NCBI GenBank assembly: GCA_028280615.1
Contig: JANQLK010000031.1
Location: forward strand, 1-64,000
Length of the DNA stretch: 64,000 nt
DNA from: Woeseiaceae bacterium
Lineage (GTDB): Bacteria > Pseudomonadota > Gammaproteobacteria > Steroidobacterales > Woeseiaceae
Direction: 5' to 3'
A program made the translations under genes and the position numbers. Under the pieces are notes generated by a model that was not told where the DNA came from, searched no databases, and worked only from the letters and a program-made list of their open reading frames with translations. Shown one piece after another: positions 49,391 through 59,716 of the stretch (position 1 is its first letter; every line of letters starts with the position of its first letter).

Positions 49391-52300
49391 TCAGCCCAGC
49401 TCGACCAGCAGGTCATGCGCCTCGACCTGCGTGCCGACGCTGACCGGTACCGACGCGATCTCGCCGTCGTGTTCGGCGCGAATGACGGTCTCCATCTTCA
49501 TCGCTTCGATGGCGACGAGCGCGTCGCCCTTCTTGACGTCCTGGCCCGCCTTGGCCGGCACGGCAACGACGAGCCCGGGCATCGGCGCCGCGACGTGTTT
49601 CGGATTGCCCTCCTCGGCCTTGCGGTTGACGACGGCCGTGACGTTGACGGACTGGTCGGTCACGGCGATCGTGCGCGGCTGGCCGTTGAGCTCGAAGAAC
49701 AGCTTGCGCTGGCCTTCCTCGTCCGCGTCGCCGACGGCGAGCAGGCGGATCACCAGGGTCTTGCCGGGCTCCATGTCGACGGCGATCTCTTCCTCGGGTT
49801 TCAGGCCGAAAAAGAACACGGGCGTCGGCAGGATGCTGACGTTGCCGTAGTGCGACTTGTGCGCCGCGTATTCGACGAACACCTTCGGGTACATGAGATA
49901 TGACGAGAGTTCGTCCTCGCTGATCTTGCGGCCGACCTTCTTCTCGGCCTCTTGACGCTTCTCGTCGAAGTCGACGGGTTGCAGATGATCGCCGGGCCGG
50001 CTCGTGTCGGCCTCGGCACCCTTGAGTACCTTGGCCTGCAGTTCTTCAGGCCAGCCGCCGGGCGGCTGCCCGAGTTCGCCCGCGAACAGCTCGACGACCG
50101 ACTCGGGGAACGCGATGTCCTTATCCGGGTCGGCGACGTCCTCGGGCGTAAGCCCGCTCGTCACCATGAACAGCGCCATGTCGCCGACCACCTTGGACGA
50201 CGGCGTGACCTTGACGATGTCGCCAAACAGCTCATTGACCTCGGCATAGCGCTGCGCCACCTCGGGCCAGTGCCGCTCGATGCCGAGCGCGCGCGCCTGT
50301 TCACGCAGGTTGGTGTACTGGCCGCCCGGCATCGCATGCCGGTACACGTCGGCCGTGCCCGCGCGGATCTCGGGTTCGAACGGCGCATAGAAGTGCCGTA
50401 CGCCTTCCCAGTAGCGCGAGATCGAGCGCATGCCCTGCTTCGACAGACCCGGGTCGCGCGCGCCGTGGCGCAGAGCTTCGACGATCGAACCCAGGTTCGG
50501 CTGCGACGTCAGTCCGCTCATCGCGTCCATCGCGCCGTCGACGGCGTCGCAGCCCGCGTTGACGGCTTCGAGCACGCTCGCGGCCGAGATGCCGCTCGTA
50601 TCGTGGGTGTGGAAGTGAATCGGTATGCCCACTTCCTGTTTGAGCGTCGACACGAGCAGCTTCGCGGCAGCCGGTTTGCAGACGCCTGCCATGTCCTTTA
50701 TCCCCAGGATATGCGCGCCGGCCGCTTCGAGCTCGCGCGCCATCGACACGTAGTACTCGAGGTCGTACTTCGACGCATCCGGGTTGGTCAGGTCGCCCGT
50801 GTAGCAGATGGCCGCTTCGCAGAGCTTGCCCGTTTCGCAAACCGCGTCGATTGCCACCCGCATGTTCTCGACCCAGTTCAGCGAGTCGAAGACACGGAAA
50901 ACGTCCACGCCGGCTTCGGCCGTCCGCTCGACGAAGTGGCGCACGACGTTGTCCGGGTAGTTCGTGTAACCGACCGCATTCGACGCACGCAGGAGCATCT
51001 GCAAGAGGATATTCGGCGCCGCCTGCTTGATCTCACGCAGCCGGTCCCACGGATCTTCTTTCAGGAAGCGCATCGCGACGTCGAACGTTGCGCCGCCCCA
51101 GCATTCGAGCGAGAACAGCTCGGGCAGAAGCTTCGCGTACGCCGGCGCGATCGCGGTGTGGTCGGCCGTGCGCATGCGGGTTGCGAACAGGGACTGGTGC
51201 GCGTCGCGCATCGTCGTGTCGGTCAACAGGACCCGTTCCTGCTCGAGCATCCACCTGGCGAAACCCTCGGCGCCGAGTTCCTCGAGCCGCTGCACGGTTC
51301 CCGCGGGCGGCTCGCCGGTCTCGAGCTTCGGCAAGGGTCCCGCCCGACGTTCGACGGCTTCGGGCCGCCCCCGAACCTCCGGATTGCCGTTCACCTGCAC
51401 CTCGCCGATGAATCGCAGGAGCCGCGTCGCGCGATCCCTGCGCTTCGGGAAGTGATACAGCTCGGGCGTCGAGTCGATGAAGCGCGTCGTGTAGTTGCCG
51501 GCCGCGAAGTCGGGGTGGTTGATGATCTGCTCGAGGAACAGCAGGTTGGTCGTGACGCCGCGGATCCGGAACTCACGCAGGGCACGGTCCATGCGCGCGA
51601 TGGCGTCGTCGCGGGTCGGCGCCCAGGCCGTGACTTTCTCGAGCAGCGAATCGTAGAACGGCGTGATCAACGCGCCCGAGTAGGCCGTGCCGCCGTCGAG
51701 ACGGATGCCGAAACCCGTCGCTCCGCGATAGGCGCGGATGCGTCCGTAGTCCGGCGTGAAGTTGTTTTCCGGGTCCTCGGTCGTAATACGACACTGCAGC
51801 GCGTGTCCCGAGAGACGGATATTCGGCTGTCGCGGCACGAAGCTGTCCGCGTCGCCGATCTTGAGTCCCTCGCAGATTCGCAGCTGTGCCTTGACGATAT
51901 CGATGCCCGTGACCTGCTCCGTCACGGTATGTTCGACCTGGATGCGCGGATTAACCTCGATGAAGTAGAACGCGCCCGTGTCGGCATCCATCAGGAACTC
52001 GACCGTGCCGGCGGCCACGTAGCCGGCCTGCCTGCCGAGCGCGAGCGCGTAGCCGCATAGCTCCTCGCGCGTCTCGTCGTCGAGATACGGTGCCGGTGCG
52101 CGCTCGATGACCTTCTGGTTGCGGCGCTGCACCGAGCAGTCGCGCTCGAAGAGATGCACGAGCGTGCCGTGGTGGTCGCCCAGGATCTGCACCTCGACGT
52201 GGCGCGCGCGCTCGACGAGTTTCTCGAGGTACACCTCGCCGTTGCCGAATGCCGCCTCGGCCTCGCGCCGCGCAACGTCGAACTGCTCGACGAGGTCGTC

Positions 52301-52846
52301 CTTCCCGAGGATCCGGCGCATGCCGCGGCCACCGCCGCCCCAGCTCGCCTTGAGCATGAGCGGATAGCCGATTTTCCCGGCCTCGGCGATCGCATGGTCC
52401 AGGTCCGGCGGCAGCGGTTTCGTGGCCGGCATCACGGGGACACCGGCCGCCTCGGCGAGGTTGCGCGCGCTGACCTTGTTGCCGAGCGCGCGCATGGCGT
52501 CGGAGCTCGGGCCGACGAATATCAGCCCGGCCTCGCGACAGGCATCGGCGAAATCCGGGTTCTCGGACAGGAAGCCGTAGCCCGGGTGCACGGCATCGGC
52601 ACCCGATTCGTGCGCCACCCGAAGCATCTCGTCGATATTGAGGTAGGCCGCGATGGGCTTGCCGGCCTCTCCGATGCGGTAGCTCTGGTCGGCCTTGAAG
52701 CGATGCAGCGCGAAGCGGTCTTCCTCGGAGTAGACGGCGACGTTGTCTATGCCGAGTTCGGCGGAGGCGCGCATGACGCGAATCGCGATCTCGCTGCGAT
52801 TGGCTACGAGCAGGCGTCGGATCTTGTGAGGTTTGGGTTCTGCCAC
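49391..52846 (-). CDS. pyc: Pyruvate carboxylase
   Basis: 1151 aa, single chain in the order biotin carboxylase, carboxyltransferase, biotin carrier. BC: RRLLVANRSEIAIRVMRA, the ATP-grasp loop KASWGGGGRGMR, ERDCSVQRRNQKVIE and FIEVNPRIQVEHTVTE. CT: LLTDTTMRDAHQSLFATR, the Glu/Gln pair in LECWGGATFDVAMRFL and FRVFDSLNW. BCCP: EAMKMET near the C-terminus with the biotinyl Lys. It carboxylates pyruvate with HCO3- and ATP to oxaloacetate. Pyruvate is the net product of the bi-cycle, so this gene links the cycle to C4 metabolism. It is 86 bp downstream of meh on the same strand. Confidence 0.93.
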   Translation of the reverse strand: MAEPKPHKIRRLLVANRSEIAIRVMRASAELGIDNVAVYSEEDRFALHRFKADQSYRIGEAGKPIAAYLNIDEMLRVAHESGADAVHPGYGFLSENPDFADACREAGLIFVGPSSDAMRALGNKVSARNLAEAAGVPVMPATKPLPPDLDHAIAEAGKIGYPLMLKASWGGGGRGMRRILGKDDLVEQFDVARREAEAAFGNGEVYLEKLVERARHVEVQILGDHHGTLVHLFERDCSVQRRNQKVIERAPAPYLDDETREELCGYALALGRQAGYVAAGTVEFLMDADTGAFYFIEVNPRIQVEHTVTEQVTGIDIVKAQLRICEGLKIGDADSFVPRQPNIRLSGHALQCRITTEDPENNFTPDYGRIRAYRGATGFGIRLDGGTAYSGALITPFYDSLLEKVTAWAPTRDDAIARMDRALREFRIRGVTTNLLFLEQIINHPDFAAGNYTTRFIDSTPELYHFPKRRDRATRLLRFIGEVQVNGNPEVRGRPEAVERRAGPLPKLETGEPPAGTVQRLEELGAEGFARWMLEQERVLLTDTTMRDAHQSLFATRMRTADHTAIAPAYAKLLPELFSLECWGGATFDVAMRFLKEDPWDRLREIKQAAPNILLQMLLRASNAVGYTNYPDNVVRHFVERTAEAGVDVFRVFDSLNWVENMRVAIDAVCETGKLCEAAICYTGDLTNPDASKYDLEYYVSMARELEAAGAHILGIKDMAGVCKPAAAKLLVSTLKQEVGIPIHFHTHDTSGISAASVLEAVNAGCDAVDGAMDAMSGLTSQPNLGSIVEALRHGARDPGLSKQGMRSISRYWEGVRHFYAPFEPEIRAGTADVYRHAMPGGQYTNLREQARALGIERHWPEVAQRYAEVNELFGDIVKVTPSSKVVGDMALFMVTSGLTPEDVADPDKDIAFPESVVELFAGELGQPPGGWPEELQAKVLKGAEADTSRPGDHLQPVDFDEKRQEAEKKVGRKISEDELSSYLMYPKVFVEYAAHKSHYGNVSILPTPVFFFGLKPEEEIAVDMEPGKTLVIRLLAVGDADEEGQRKLFFELNGQPRTIAVTDQSVNVTAVVNRKAEEGNPKHVAAPMPGLVVAVPAKAGQDVKKGDALVAIEAMKMETVIRAEHDGEIASVPVSVGTQVEAHDLLVELG

Positions 52847-52932
52847 GGGCCGTTCGCTCTCGTTGTTGTTCGGCAGATCAGTATAGCGTTTCGATTCAGT
52901 CTAACGAATCGGCGCCGAAACCCGCCGCAACG

Positions 52933-53784
52933 TCAGTCCGCGAGTTCGGCGGTCGCCGCCTGTGTCGTACGCCCGTCCGGTCCGCGCACTTCGAGTTCTA
53001 CGCGGTCGCCATCGGGACGGCCCAGGAGCCTGAACGGATGGAGGTCAAACAGCGGCGCCTTGCCGCGAAACCGGAACGCCTCGATTCGACGGCCGGTATT
53101 CTGTTCGACGAGACGTGCGAGCATGACTGCCGTCAGCGGCCCGTGCACGATCAGTCCCGGGTAGCCTTCCTCGTCGCGCGCGTAGTCGCGGTCGTAGTGA
53201 ATGCGATGCGCGTTGAAGGTCAGCGCCGAGAACCGGAACAGGAGCCTCGAGTCGGCTTCGACGTCGCGGACCCAGCCGCCCTTCGGCGCAGCCTCCGCTG
53301 CGGCCGGCTCGGGCGCCGGCACGGGTTCGCCGGGCTCGCGATAGACGATGTCCTGCTCCTCTTCGATACAGAGCCCGCCGTCCTGGTGAAAGTCGTAGCC
53401 GACCGTAACGAAAGTCAGCTTGCCCGATCGCCCTTCCTTGGACTGCACGTCACGTATCACCCCGGTACGTGTTGCCGGCCGGCCGAGAACGAGCGGCTTC
53501 AAGAACCGCATGCGCGCACCGGCGAACATGCGCCGCGGCAGCGGAACGGGCGGCAGGAAGCCGCCGCGTTCGGGATGTCCATCCGGCGACAGGCGGCTGT
53601 GCGGCATCGTGCCGAGGAAGTAGAACCATTGCCAAAGCGGCGGCAGTTCGCCGCCCACTCCGGGCGAGATCGCCGGTTCGTCGAGCATCGCGGCAACGGC
53701 CTGTGCGGGCCAAGGCGGCAGCGCGTCATCCACCTGTTCGCTCCGGCCGATCCAGTCTTCGAGGCGCTTGCCGGTGTCTATCAT
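52933..53784 (-). CDS. meh: Mesaconyl-C4-CoA hydratase
   Basis: 283 aa, with GGGGGAG 5-11 bp before the ATG. It hydrates mesaconyl-C4-CoA to (S)-citramalyl-CoA in the second loop of the bi-cycle. The sequence has the fused hot-dog layout of this MaoC-type group: SRLSPDGHPERGGFLPPVPLPRRMFAGARM in the N half (e.g. GGFLPPVPLPRRM) and FRFSALTFNAHRIHYD in the C half, whose N-A-H-R-I-H-Y-D is the hydratase-2 catalytic motif with Asp/His. Length and position next to the succinyl-CoA:malate CoA-transferase genes match the Chloroflexus arrangement. Head of the leftward unit, diverging from smtA by 75 bp. Confidence 0.92.
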   Translation of the reverse strand: MIDTGKRLEDWIGRSEQVDDALPPWPAQAVAAMLDEPAISPGVGGELPPLWQWFYFLGTMPHSRLSPDGHPERGGFLPPVPLPRRMFAGARMRFLKPLVLGRPATRTGVIRDVQSKEGRSGKLTFVTVGYDFHQDGGLCIEEEQDIVYREPGEPVPAPEPAAAEAAPKGGWVRDVEADSRLLFRFSALTFNAHRIHYDRDYARDEEGYPGLIVHGPLTAVMLARLVEQNTGRRIEAFRFRGKAPLFDLHPFRLLGRPDGDRVELEVRGPDGRTTQAATAELAD

Positions 53785-53859
53785 CGTCTCCCCCTTTTAA
53801 GGTAAGTTAACTCAAAGCGGGCGTACCGCAAACGTAGCGCCAGCACTTGGGGGCAGGCG
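53785..53859. promoter_or_regulatory. Divergent promoter of the bi-cycle meh and smtA units
   Basis: 75 bp, AT-rich in the middle (ccttttaaggtaagttaactc), containing an 8-bp palindrome AGTTAACT at 53805-53812. Ribosome-binding sites flank it: GGGGGAG for meh on the minus strand and GGGGGCAGG for smtA on the plus strand. One regulator bound at the palindrome could control both second-loop operons together. No TGT-N12-ACA (PpsR-type) site was found. Confidence 0.5.
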
Positions 53860-55110
53860 ATGTCACAATCGCGATCTGAGAAAAGTGACGAGTCCGGCGA
53901 AGACAGCGAAACGCCGCTGCCAATGGACGGCGTGCGGATCATCGACCTCGGTACCTTCCTCGCAGGGCCCCACGCCGCCTCTATCTTCGGCGAGTTCGGC
54001 GCCGACGTTCTGAAGATCGAGCATCCCGAGGCTGGCGACCCCATGCGCCGTTTCGGCAGCCCGACCGCGCGCAGCGACTCGACGCTCGCCTTCCTGACCG
54101 AGGCGCGCTGCAAGCGTTCGGTCACGCTCGACCTGCGCCAGGCGGAAGGCCGCGAGCTGTTCCTGAAACTCATCGAGAAGTCCGACGTCCTGATCGAAAA
54201 CTTCCGTCCGGAGACGATGGAGCAGTGGGACATGGGCTGGGACACGCTCCGCGAGGCGAACCCGGGGCTCGTCATGCTGCGCGTCTCGGGCTACGGGCAA
54301 ACCGGTCCGTATCGGCGCCGCTCGGGCTTCGCGCACATCGCGCATGCTTACGGCGGGCTTTCCTATCACGCGGGATTCCCGGGCCAGACGCCGGTCGTGC
54401 CCGGCACCGTGCCGCTCGGCGACTACATCTCGAGTCTGTACGGCGCGATCGGCATCCTGCTGGCGCTCAAGCACCGCGACAAGACCGGCCGCGGCCAGGT
54501 CATCGATGTCGCCATCTTCGAATCGGTGTTTCGAACCCTGGATGAGATTGCCGGCGCCTACGGCCTGTACGGCATCATCCGCGAACGCGAAGGCGCGGGC
54601 AGCTACATTGCCGTGCCGCACGGCCACTTCCGCACCCGCGACGACAAGTGGGTTGCGATCGCGTGCACGACCGACCGCATGTTCGAGCGCCTCGCCGAGG
54701 CGATGGAGCGTCCCGAGCTTGCCGCGCCGGATGCCTTCGGCGATCAGAAAAACCGGCTGGCCGCTCGCGACGAGGTCAACGACATGGTGATCGACTGGGT
54801 CGCGTCGGCCGACCGCGAGGAGATCATGCGTCGTTGCCTCGACGCGCAGGTTCCCTGCGGCAAGGTCAACAGCATTGCCGACATATTCGAAGACGATCAC
54901 TTCAATGAGCGCGGCACGCTCGCCACCGTCGATGTGCCCGGCGTCGGCGACGTGACCGTGCCCAACGTGCTGCCGATCCTGTCGGAGACACCGGGGCGCA
55001 TCAACAATCTCGGTCCGGCGCTGGGCGATGCGACCGTCGCCGTGCTGCGTGACCTGCTCGAGCTTTCCGAGAAGGAGATCGAGCGGCTCAAAGACAACGC
55101 CGTCATCTGA
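53860..55110 (+). CDS. smtA: Succinyl-CoA:(S)-malate CoA-transferase subunit A
   Basis: 416 aa, family III (CaiB/BaiF) CoA-transferase. It transfers CoA from succinyl-CoA to malate, giving malyl-CoA (and can use citramalate). Motifs: [28 protein letters not shown] at the N-terminus (e.g. [19 protein letters not shown]), [27 protein letters not shown], and [15 protein letters not shown], where the Asp is the expected acyl-anhydride nucleophile. It is paired with a paralogue just downstream (10 bp gap), as with SmtA/SmtB of Chloroflexus. Order meh-smtA-smtB-mct-mcl-mch identifies it as SmtA rather than the second subunit. Confidence 0.9.
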   Translation: MSQSRSEKSDESGEDSETPLPMDGVRIIDLGTFLAGPHAASIFGEFGADVLKIEHPEAGDPMRRFGSPTARSDSTLAFLTEARCKRSVTLDLRQAEGRELFLKLIEKSDVLIENFRPETMEQWDMGWDTLREANPGLVMLRVSGYGQTGPYRRRSGFAHIAHAYGGLSYHAGFPGQTPVVPGTVPLGDYISSLYGAIGILLALKHRDKTGRGQVIDVAIFESVFRTLDEIAGAYGLYGIIREREGAGSYIAVPHGHFRTRDDKWVAIACTTDRMFERLAEAMERPELAAPDAFGDQKNRLAARDEVNDMVIDWVASADREEIMRRCLDAQVPCGKVNSIADIFEDDHFNERGTLATVDVPGVGDVTVPNVLPILSETPGRINNLGPALGDATVAVLRDLLELSEKEIERLKDNAVI

Positions 55111-55120
55111 GCAAAGGAAC

Positions 55121-56347
55121 ATGGCCGAAGAGACGAAACCCAACGCCGAGCTGCCGCTGTCCGGACTGCGCGTGCTCGATCTCGCAACCGTGATTGCGGG
55201 GCCGTATTCGGCGAGCATACTCGGTGAGTTCGGCGCCGAGGTCATCAAGGTCGAACAGCCCGGGCTCGGCTGCTCGCTCAGGCGCTTCGGCACGCCGACC
55301 TCAGTCGGCGATACCCTGACCTGGCTCAGCGAGGCGCGCAACAAGAAGTCCTTGACGCTCGACCTGCGTACCGAGGAGGGATCGGGAGTATTGAAGTCGC
55401 TGGCCGAGCAGGCCGACATCCTGATCGAGAACTTTCGCCCCGGGACCATGGAGCGTTGGGGCATCGGCTGGGACGTCCTTCACGAGTTGAACCCGAAACT
55501 GATCATGCTGCGCGTAACGGGCTACGGTCAGACGGGCCCGTACAAGGACCGGCCGGGCTTCGCCCGGGTCGCTCACGGCGTCGGCGGTCTCGCCTACCTC
55601 TCGGGCATGCCCAAGGGCGCGCCGGTCACGCCCGGCTCGACGACCCTGGGCGACTACCTGACCGGCCTGTACGGTGCGATCGGCCTGCTCATGGCGCTGC
55701 GTTATCGCGAGGAGTCGGGCAAGGGGCAGTACGTCGATGCGAGCCTGTACGAGTCCGTGTTCCGCTGCACCGACGAACTCGCGCCGGCCTATGGCATGTA
55801 CGGCGTCGTGCGCGAGCGGCACGGCCCGAACAACAACGAGTTCGCCTGCCCGAACGGCCACTTCCCGACACGTGACGGCAGGTGGGTCGCGATCAGCTGT
55901 GCGACCGACAAGCTCTTCAAGCGGCTCGCCGACGCGATGGGCCGGCCCGAGCTCGCGGCCGACCATGTCTACGGCCTGCAGGAGACCCGGCTCGCGCACC
56001 CGCACGATGTCAACGAGATCGTCCGTGACTGGGCCGGCTCGATGACGCGCGAGGAAGTACTCGAGCGCTGCTTCGAGACGGGTGCACCGGCCGGGCCGCT
56101 GAATACGATTGCCGACATCTTCGGCGACCGGCAGATTCGCGCGCGGCGTACGCTGGTCTCGATCGACGACGAGGACGTCGGCGAAACCGTGATCGTGCCG
56201 GCCGTGATGCCGCGCTTGTCGGAAACACCCGGCGAGATCCGTCACCTGGGTCCGCGCCTGAGCGAGCACACCGACGAGGTGCTCAAGGACTGGCTCGATT
56301 TGAGCGACGACGAGATCCAGGCGCTGCGCGACAAGGCCGTCATATGA
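55121..56347 (+). CDS. smtB: Succinyl-CoA:(S)-malate CoA-transferase subunit B
   Basis: 408 aa from ATG 55121 (AAAGGAAC just upstream); the frame is open further upstream but would overlap smtA without need. A family III CoA-transferase clearly paralogous to the preceding gene: [58 protein letters not shown] and [17 protein letters not shown] with the catalytic Asp. The two subunits form a heteromeric enzyme in Chloroflexus. Its stop overlaps the mct start (ATGA at 56344-56347), so all three CoA-transferases are co-translated. Confidence 0.9.
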   Translation: MAEETKPNAELPLSGLRVLDLATVIAGPYSASILGEFGAEVIKVEQPGLGCSLRRFGTPTSVGDTLTWLSEARNKKSLTLDLRTEEGSGVLKSLAEQADILIENFRPGTMERWGIGWDVLHELNPKLIMLRVTGYGQTGPYKDRPGFARVAHGVGGLAYLSGMPKGAPVTPGSTTLGDYLTGLYGAIGLLMALRYREESGKGQYVDASLYESVFRCTDELAPAYGMYGVVRERHGPNNNEFACPNGHFPTRDGRWVAISCATDKLFKRLADAMGRPELAADHVYGLQETRLAHPHDVNEIVRDWAGSMTREEVLERCFETGAPAGPLNTIADIFGDRQIRARRTLVSIDDEDVGETVIVPAVMPRLSETPGEIRHLGPRLSEHTDEVLKDWLDLSDDEIQALRDKAVI

Positions 56348-57573
56348 CGGACGGGGGCGTCCTCGGAGGCTTGAAAATCGTCGAGGGCTCAGCGTTTGTC
56401 GCCGCGCCCCTTGGCGGCATGACGCTCGCCCAGCTCGGCGCCGACGTCATTCGCTTCGATCCGATCGGCGGCGGCCTCGACTATGGCCGCTGGCCACTTT
56501 CACCCGATCGCAAGACCAGCCTGTTCTGGGCAGGGCTCAACAAGGGCAAGCGTTCCATCGCCGTCGACTTTCGCCGTCCGGAGGGCCGCGAGCTACTGAC
56601 CGAGCTCATCACCCGGCCCGGTGAGGACCGGGGATTGTTCAGCACCAACTTCCCGGCGAAAGGCTGGCTCGACTACGACGCGCTGAAGGCGCGCCGCGAC
56701 GACCTCGTCATGGTCAACCTGACCGGGCGCCGCGACGGCGGCTCCGAGGTGGACTACACGGTGAATCCGCAGACCGGGCTGCCATACATGACCGGCGGCG
56801 CGGACGGCGAGGCCGTCAACCACGTGCTGCCGGCCTGGGATCTCGTCGCCGGGCAGATGCTGGCGGTCGGGATGCTGGCCGCGGAGCGCCATCGCCGGCT
56901 CCGTGGCGAGGGCCAGCTCGTCAAGCTTGCGCTCAAGGACGTCGCGCTGGCGACGCTCGGTCATTTAGGTCTGCTCGCCGAGGTGACGCTCAACGAGCAG
57001 GACCGGCCACGCCACGGCAACTACCTGTACGGCGCCTTCGGCCGCGATTTCGTGACGCGCGACGGCGCCCGCATCATGATCGTCGGGCTGACGCGCCAGC
57101 AGTGGAAAGGCCTCATCGAGGCAACCGGGCTCGGGGCCGAGTTCGACGCGCTCGGCGAGCGCATGGCGCTCGACTTGAGCGACGAGGGCAACCGCTTCAT
57201 CGCGCGTGAGGAGATCGCGGCGCTGCTCGCCGGATGGGTGGGCGATCGCGACGCGGACGACATCGCCACCGTGTTCAACGACAAGCGCGTGTCCTGGGGG
57301 CCGTATCGCAAGCTCAGCGAGACGCTGGCCAGCGACCCGGACTGCTCGACCGAGAACCCGATGTTCAAGCGGCTCGAGCAGCCCGGCGCCGGCGAGTACC
57401 TCGTGCCGGGCTCGCCGTTCGAATTCGGTGCGCTGCCGAGGCAGGCGCCTCGACGCGCGCCGCGGCTCGGTGAACACACCGATGAGATCCTGCTCGACGA
57501 ACTCGGATTGTCGTCGGGCGACGTCGGACGGCTGCACGACGACGGCGTCGTTGCATCGGCCGCTTCCATTTGA
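56344..57573 (+). CDS. mct: Mesaconyl-CoA C1-C4 CoA transferase
   Basis: 409 aa. It moves CoA within mesaconyl-CoA from C1 to C4, a reaction almost unique to the 3-hydroxypropionate bi-cycle. The sequence is nearly colinear with Chloroflexus Mct: [105 protein letters not shown] and [18 protein letters not shown]. The Asp in LPAWDLV is the expected catalytic residue of this branch of family III enzymes. Coupled to smtB by a 4-bp overlap and 10 bp before mcl. Confidence 0.96.
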   Translation: MTDGGVLGGLKIVEGSAFVAAPLGGMTLAQLGADVIRFDPIGGGLDYGRWPLSPDRKTSLFWAGLNKGKRSIAVDFRRPEGRELLTELITRPGEDRGLFSTNFPAKGWLDYDALKARRDDLVMVNLTGRRDGGSEVDYTVNPQTGLPYMTGGADGEAVNHVLPAWDLVAGQMLAVGMLAAERHRRLRGEGQLVKLALKDVALATLGHLGLLAEVTLNEQDRPRHGNYLYGAFGRDFVTRDGARIMIVGLTRQQWKGLIEATGLGAEFDALGERMALDLSDEGNRFIAREEIAALLAGWVGDRDADDIATVFNDKRVSWGPYRKLSETLASDPDCSTENPMFKRLEQPGAGEYLVPGSPFEFGALPRQAPRRAPRLGEHTDEILLDELGLSSGDVGRLHDDGVVASAASI

Positions 57574-57583
57574 TGGAGAACCC

Positions 57584-58630
57584 ATGAGCCGACCACCCAT
57601 AGACTTCTACAAGCCGCTGGCCATCGGCGCGCCGGAACCGTTCCGCACGCTGCCCGTGAGTCCCGAGCGCATGATCCACTTCCTCCCGGCGCACGTCGAG
57701 AAGATCCGTGCCAAGGCGCCGGACATCGCGCAGAAGGTCGACGTGCTGTGCGGCAACCTCGAAGACGCGATACCGATCGAGTCGAAGCTCGATGCGCGGC
57801 GCGGCTTCATCGAGGTCGTCAACAAGCTGGAACCCGGCGACACGGCGCTGTGGGTGCGGGTCAACGCGCTCAACAGCCCGTGGTTTCTGGATGACGTCAC
57901 CGAGATCGTCGGCGCGATCGGCGGCCGGCTCGACGTGATCATGATCCCGAAGGTCGAAGGGCCGTGGGACATTCACTTCGTCGACCAGTTCCTGGCGCAG
58001 CTCGAGGCGCGCCACGATATCGGCAAGCCGATCCTGATCCACGCGCTGCTCGAGACGGCGCAGGGCGTGAACAACGTCGAGGCGATCGCGGCCGCCAGCC
58101 CGCGCATGCACGGCATGAGCTTAGGACCCGCCGATCTCGCCGCGTCGCGCAGGATGAAGACGACGCGCGTCGGCGGCGGACACCCGGGCTACGGCGTGCT
58201 CGCCGACCCCTCGGACTCCGCCGGGGAGCGGGGCTTCTACCAGCAGGACCTCTGGCACTACACGCTCGGCAAGATGGTCGACGCCTGCTCGGCGCACGGC
58301 CTCGGCGCGTTCTACGGCCCGTTCGGCGACATTCGCGACGAGGCCGGCTGCGAGGCGCAGTTCAGAAACGCGTTCCTGATGGGCTGCTCGGGCGCCTGGT
58401 CACTCGCGCCGAACCAGATCGCGATCGCGAAGCGCGTGTTCAGCCCCGACGTCGACGAGGTGCTGTTCGCCAAGCGCATACTCGAGCTGATGCCCGACGG
58501 CGCCGGCGTCGCGATGCTCGACGGCAAGATGCAGGACGACGCCACCTGGAAGCAGGCGAGCGTCATGGTCGACCTGGCGCGGCTCGTGGCGAAGAAAGAT
58601 CCCGATCTCGCCGAGGCCTACGGGCTGTAA
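57584..58630 (+). CDS. mcl: Malyl-CoA/beta-methylmalyl-CoA/citramalyl-CoA lyase
   Basis: 348 aa from ATG 57584 (GGAGAA upstream), the same length as the trifunctional Chloroflexus lyase. HpcH/HpaI-CitE fold: [33 protein letters not shown] (metal/CoA region), [38 protein letters not shown] with the metal-binding Glu and [13 protein letters not shown] with the Asp. One enzyme cleaves malyl-CoA to acetyl-CoA plus glyoxylate, condenses glyoxylate with propionyl-CoA to beta-methylmalyl-CoA, and cleaves citramalyl-CoA to acetyl-CoA plus pyruvate, closing both loops. It lies between mct and mch with 10 and 7 bp gaps. Confidence 0.95.
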   Translation: MSRPPIDFYKPLAIGAPEPFRTLPVSPERMIHFLPAHVEKIRAKAPDIAQKVDVLCGNLEDAIPIESKLDARRGFIEVVNKLEPGDTALWVRVNALNSPWFLDDVTEIVGAIGGRLDVIMIPKVEGPWDIHFVDQFLAQLEARHDIGKPILIHALLETAQGVNNVEAIAAASPRMHGMSLGPADLAASRRMKTTRVGGGHPGYGVLADPSDSAGERGFYQQDLWHYTLGKMVDACSAHGLGAFYGPFGDIRDEAGCEAQFRNAFLMGCSGAWSLAPNQIAIAKRVFSPDVDEVLFAKRILELMPDGAGVAMLDGKMQDDATWKQASVMVDLARLVAKKDPDLAEAYGL

Positions 58631-58637
58631 GCGACGC

Positions 58638-59693
58638 ATGGCCTCAAAGACCCACAGCGGCAACTACTTCGAGGACTTCCGGCTCGGCCAGGAGATACGC
58701 CACGCGACGCCGCGCACCGTGAGCGAGGGCGACGTCGCGGTTTACCAGGGCCTGTTCGGGCCGCGCTTCGCATTGCAATCGGCGGCGACCTTCGCCGAGT
58801 CGCTGGGATTCGAGCGCACGCCGATCGAAAGCGTGCTCGCCTTTCACATGGTGTTCGGCCGAACCGTGCCCGATATCTCGCTAAACGCGACCGCGAACTT
58901 AGGCTATGCCGGCGGCCGTTTCGGCGCGCCCCTGTTTGCCGGCGACACCGTGTCGGTCACGACCCGGATTACGGGGCTCAAGCAGAACAGCAGCGGCAGG
59001 AACGGCGTGGTTTACGTGCACTCCGAGGGCGTCAACCAGCACGGCGAGAACGTCATGGCCTTCGACCGCTGGGTACTCGTGCCGAAGCGCGACGCGGACG
59101 CGCCGCCGCCGGACACCGTGATACCCGCGCTCGAGGATGCCGTGCCCGCCGAGGAGTTCGTCGTGTCCTGGTCGGCGCCGGCCGACTACGACTGCGTCGC
59201 CTCGGGCAGCGAGTACCTGTGGGACGACTACGAGATCGGCGAGCGCATCGACCACGTCGACGGCGTCACGGTCGAAGAGTCCGACCACATGACGGCCTGC
59301 CGGCTGTTCCAGAACACGGCCCGCGTGCACTTCAACCAGCACGTCGAAGCGGATGGCCGCTTCGGCCGGCGAATCGTCTACGGCGGCTATCTGATCAGCG
59401 TCGCGCGCTCGGCCTCGTTCAACGGCCTCGGCAACGCGCAGACGATTGCGGCCATCAACGGCGGCACGCACTGTGCGCCGACGTTCGCGGGCGATACGGT
59501 CTACGCCTGGTCGGAGATTCTCGACCGCTTCGAACTGCCCGGGCACGCTCGCGTCGGCGCGCTGCGCGTGCGCACGGTCGCGGTCAAGAACCGGTCCTGT
59601 GCCGGCTTTCCGTACAAGACCGCGGACGGCAAGTACGACGACGGCGTCGTGCTCGATTTCGACTACACGGTGTTGATGCCGAAGCGCGGCTAG
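58638..59693 (+). CDS. mch: Mesaconyl-C1-CoA hydratase (beta-methylmalyl-CoA dehydratase)
   Basis: 351 aa, double hot-dog MaoC-type enzyme. It dehydrates beta-methylmalyl-CoA to mesaconyl-C1-CoA. Seen: NYFEDFRLGQEIRHATPRTV at the N-terminus, YQGLFGPRFALQ, the first hot-dog with NLGYAGGRFGAPLFAGDTV and the second with SDHMTACRLFQNTARVHFNQ, RRIVYGGYLISVARS and INGGTHCAPTFAGDTVYAWSE (e.g. GGTHCAPTFAGDTVYAW). Last gene of the rightward smtA-smtB-mct-mcl-mch unit, 7 bp after mcl. It converges on the antiporter-like cluster with 23 bp between stops; a short GCGCGG...CCGCG hairpin lies there. Confidence 0.95.
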   Translation: MASKTHSGNYFEDFRLGQEIRHATPRTVSEGDVAVYQGLFGPRFALQSAATFAESLGFERTPIESVLAFHMVFGRTVPDISLNATANLGYAGGRFGAPLFAGDTVSVTTRITGLKQNSSGRNGVVYVHSEGVNQHGENVMAFDRWVLVPKRDADAPPPDTVIPALEDAVPAEEFVVSWSAPADYDCVASGSEYLWDDYEIGERIDHVDGVTVEESDHMTACRLFQNTARVHFNQHVEADGRFGRRIVYGGYLISVARSASFNGLGNAQTIAAINGGTHCAPTFAGDTVYAWSEILDRFELPGHARVGALRVRTVAVKNRSCAGFPYKTADGKYDDGVVLDFDYTVLMPKRG

Positions 59694-59716
59694 CCCGCGT
59701 CCGCCAGCGATTCGCG

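Noticed and set aside
49952..52060. Long open frame (about 700 codons) on the plus strand
   Set aside because: Lies antisense to pyruvate carboxylase; Arg/Ala/His/Asp-rich low-complexity product with no motifs, typical of antisense frames in GC-rich genes.
47073..59693. PpsR/CrtJ-type sites (TGT-N12-ACA) expected if the AppA-like protein acts by the classical route
   Set aside because: I scanned the intergenic gaps by eye and found none; cannot be claimed.
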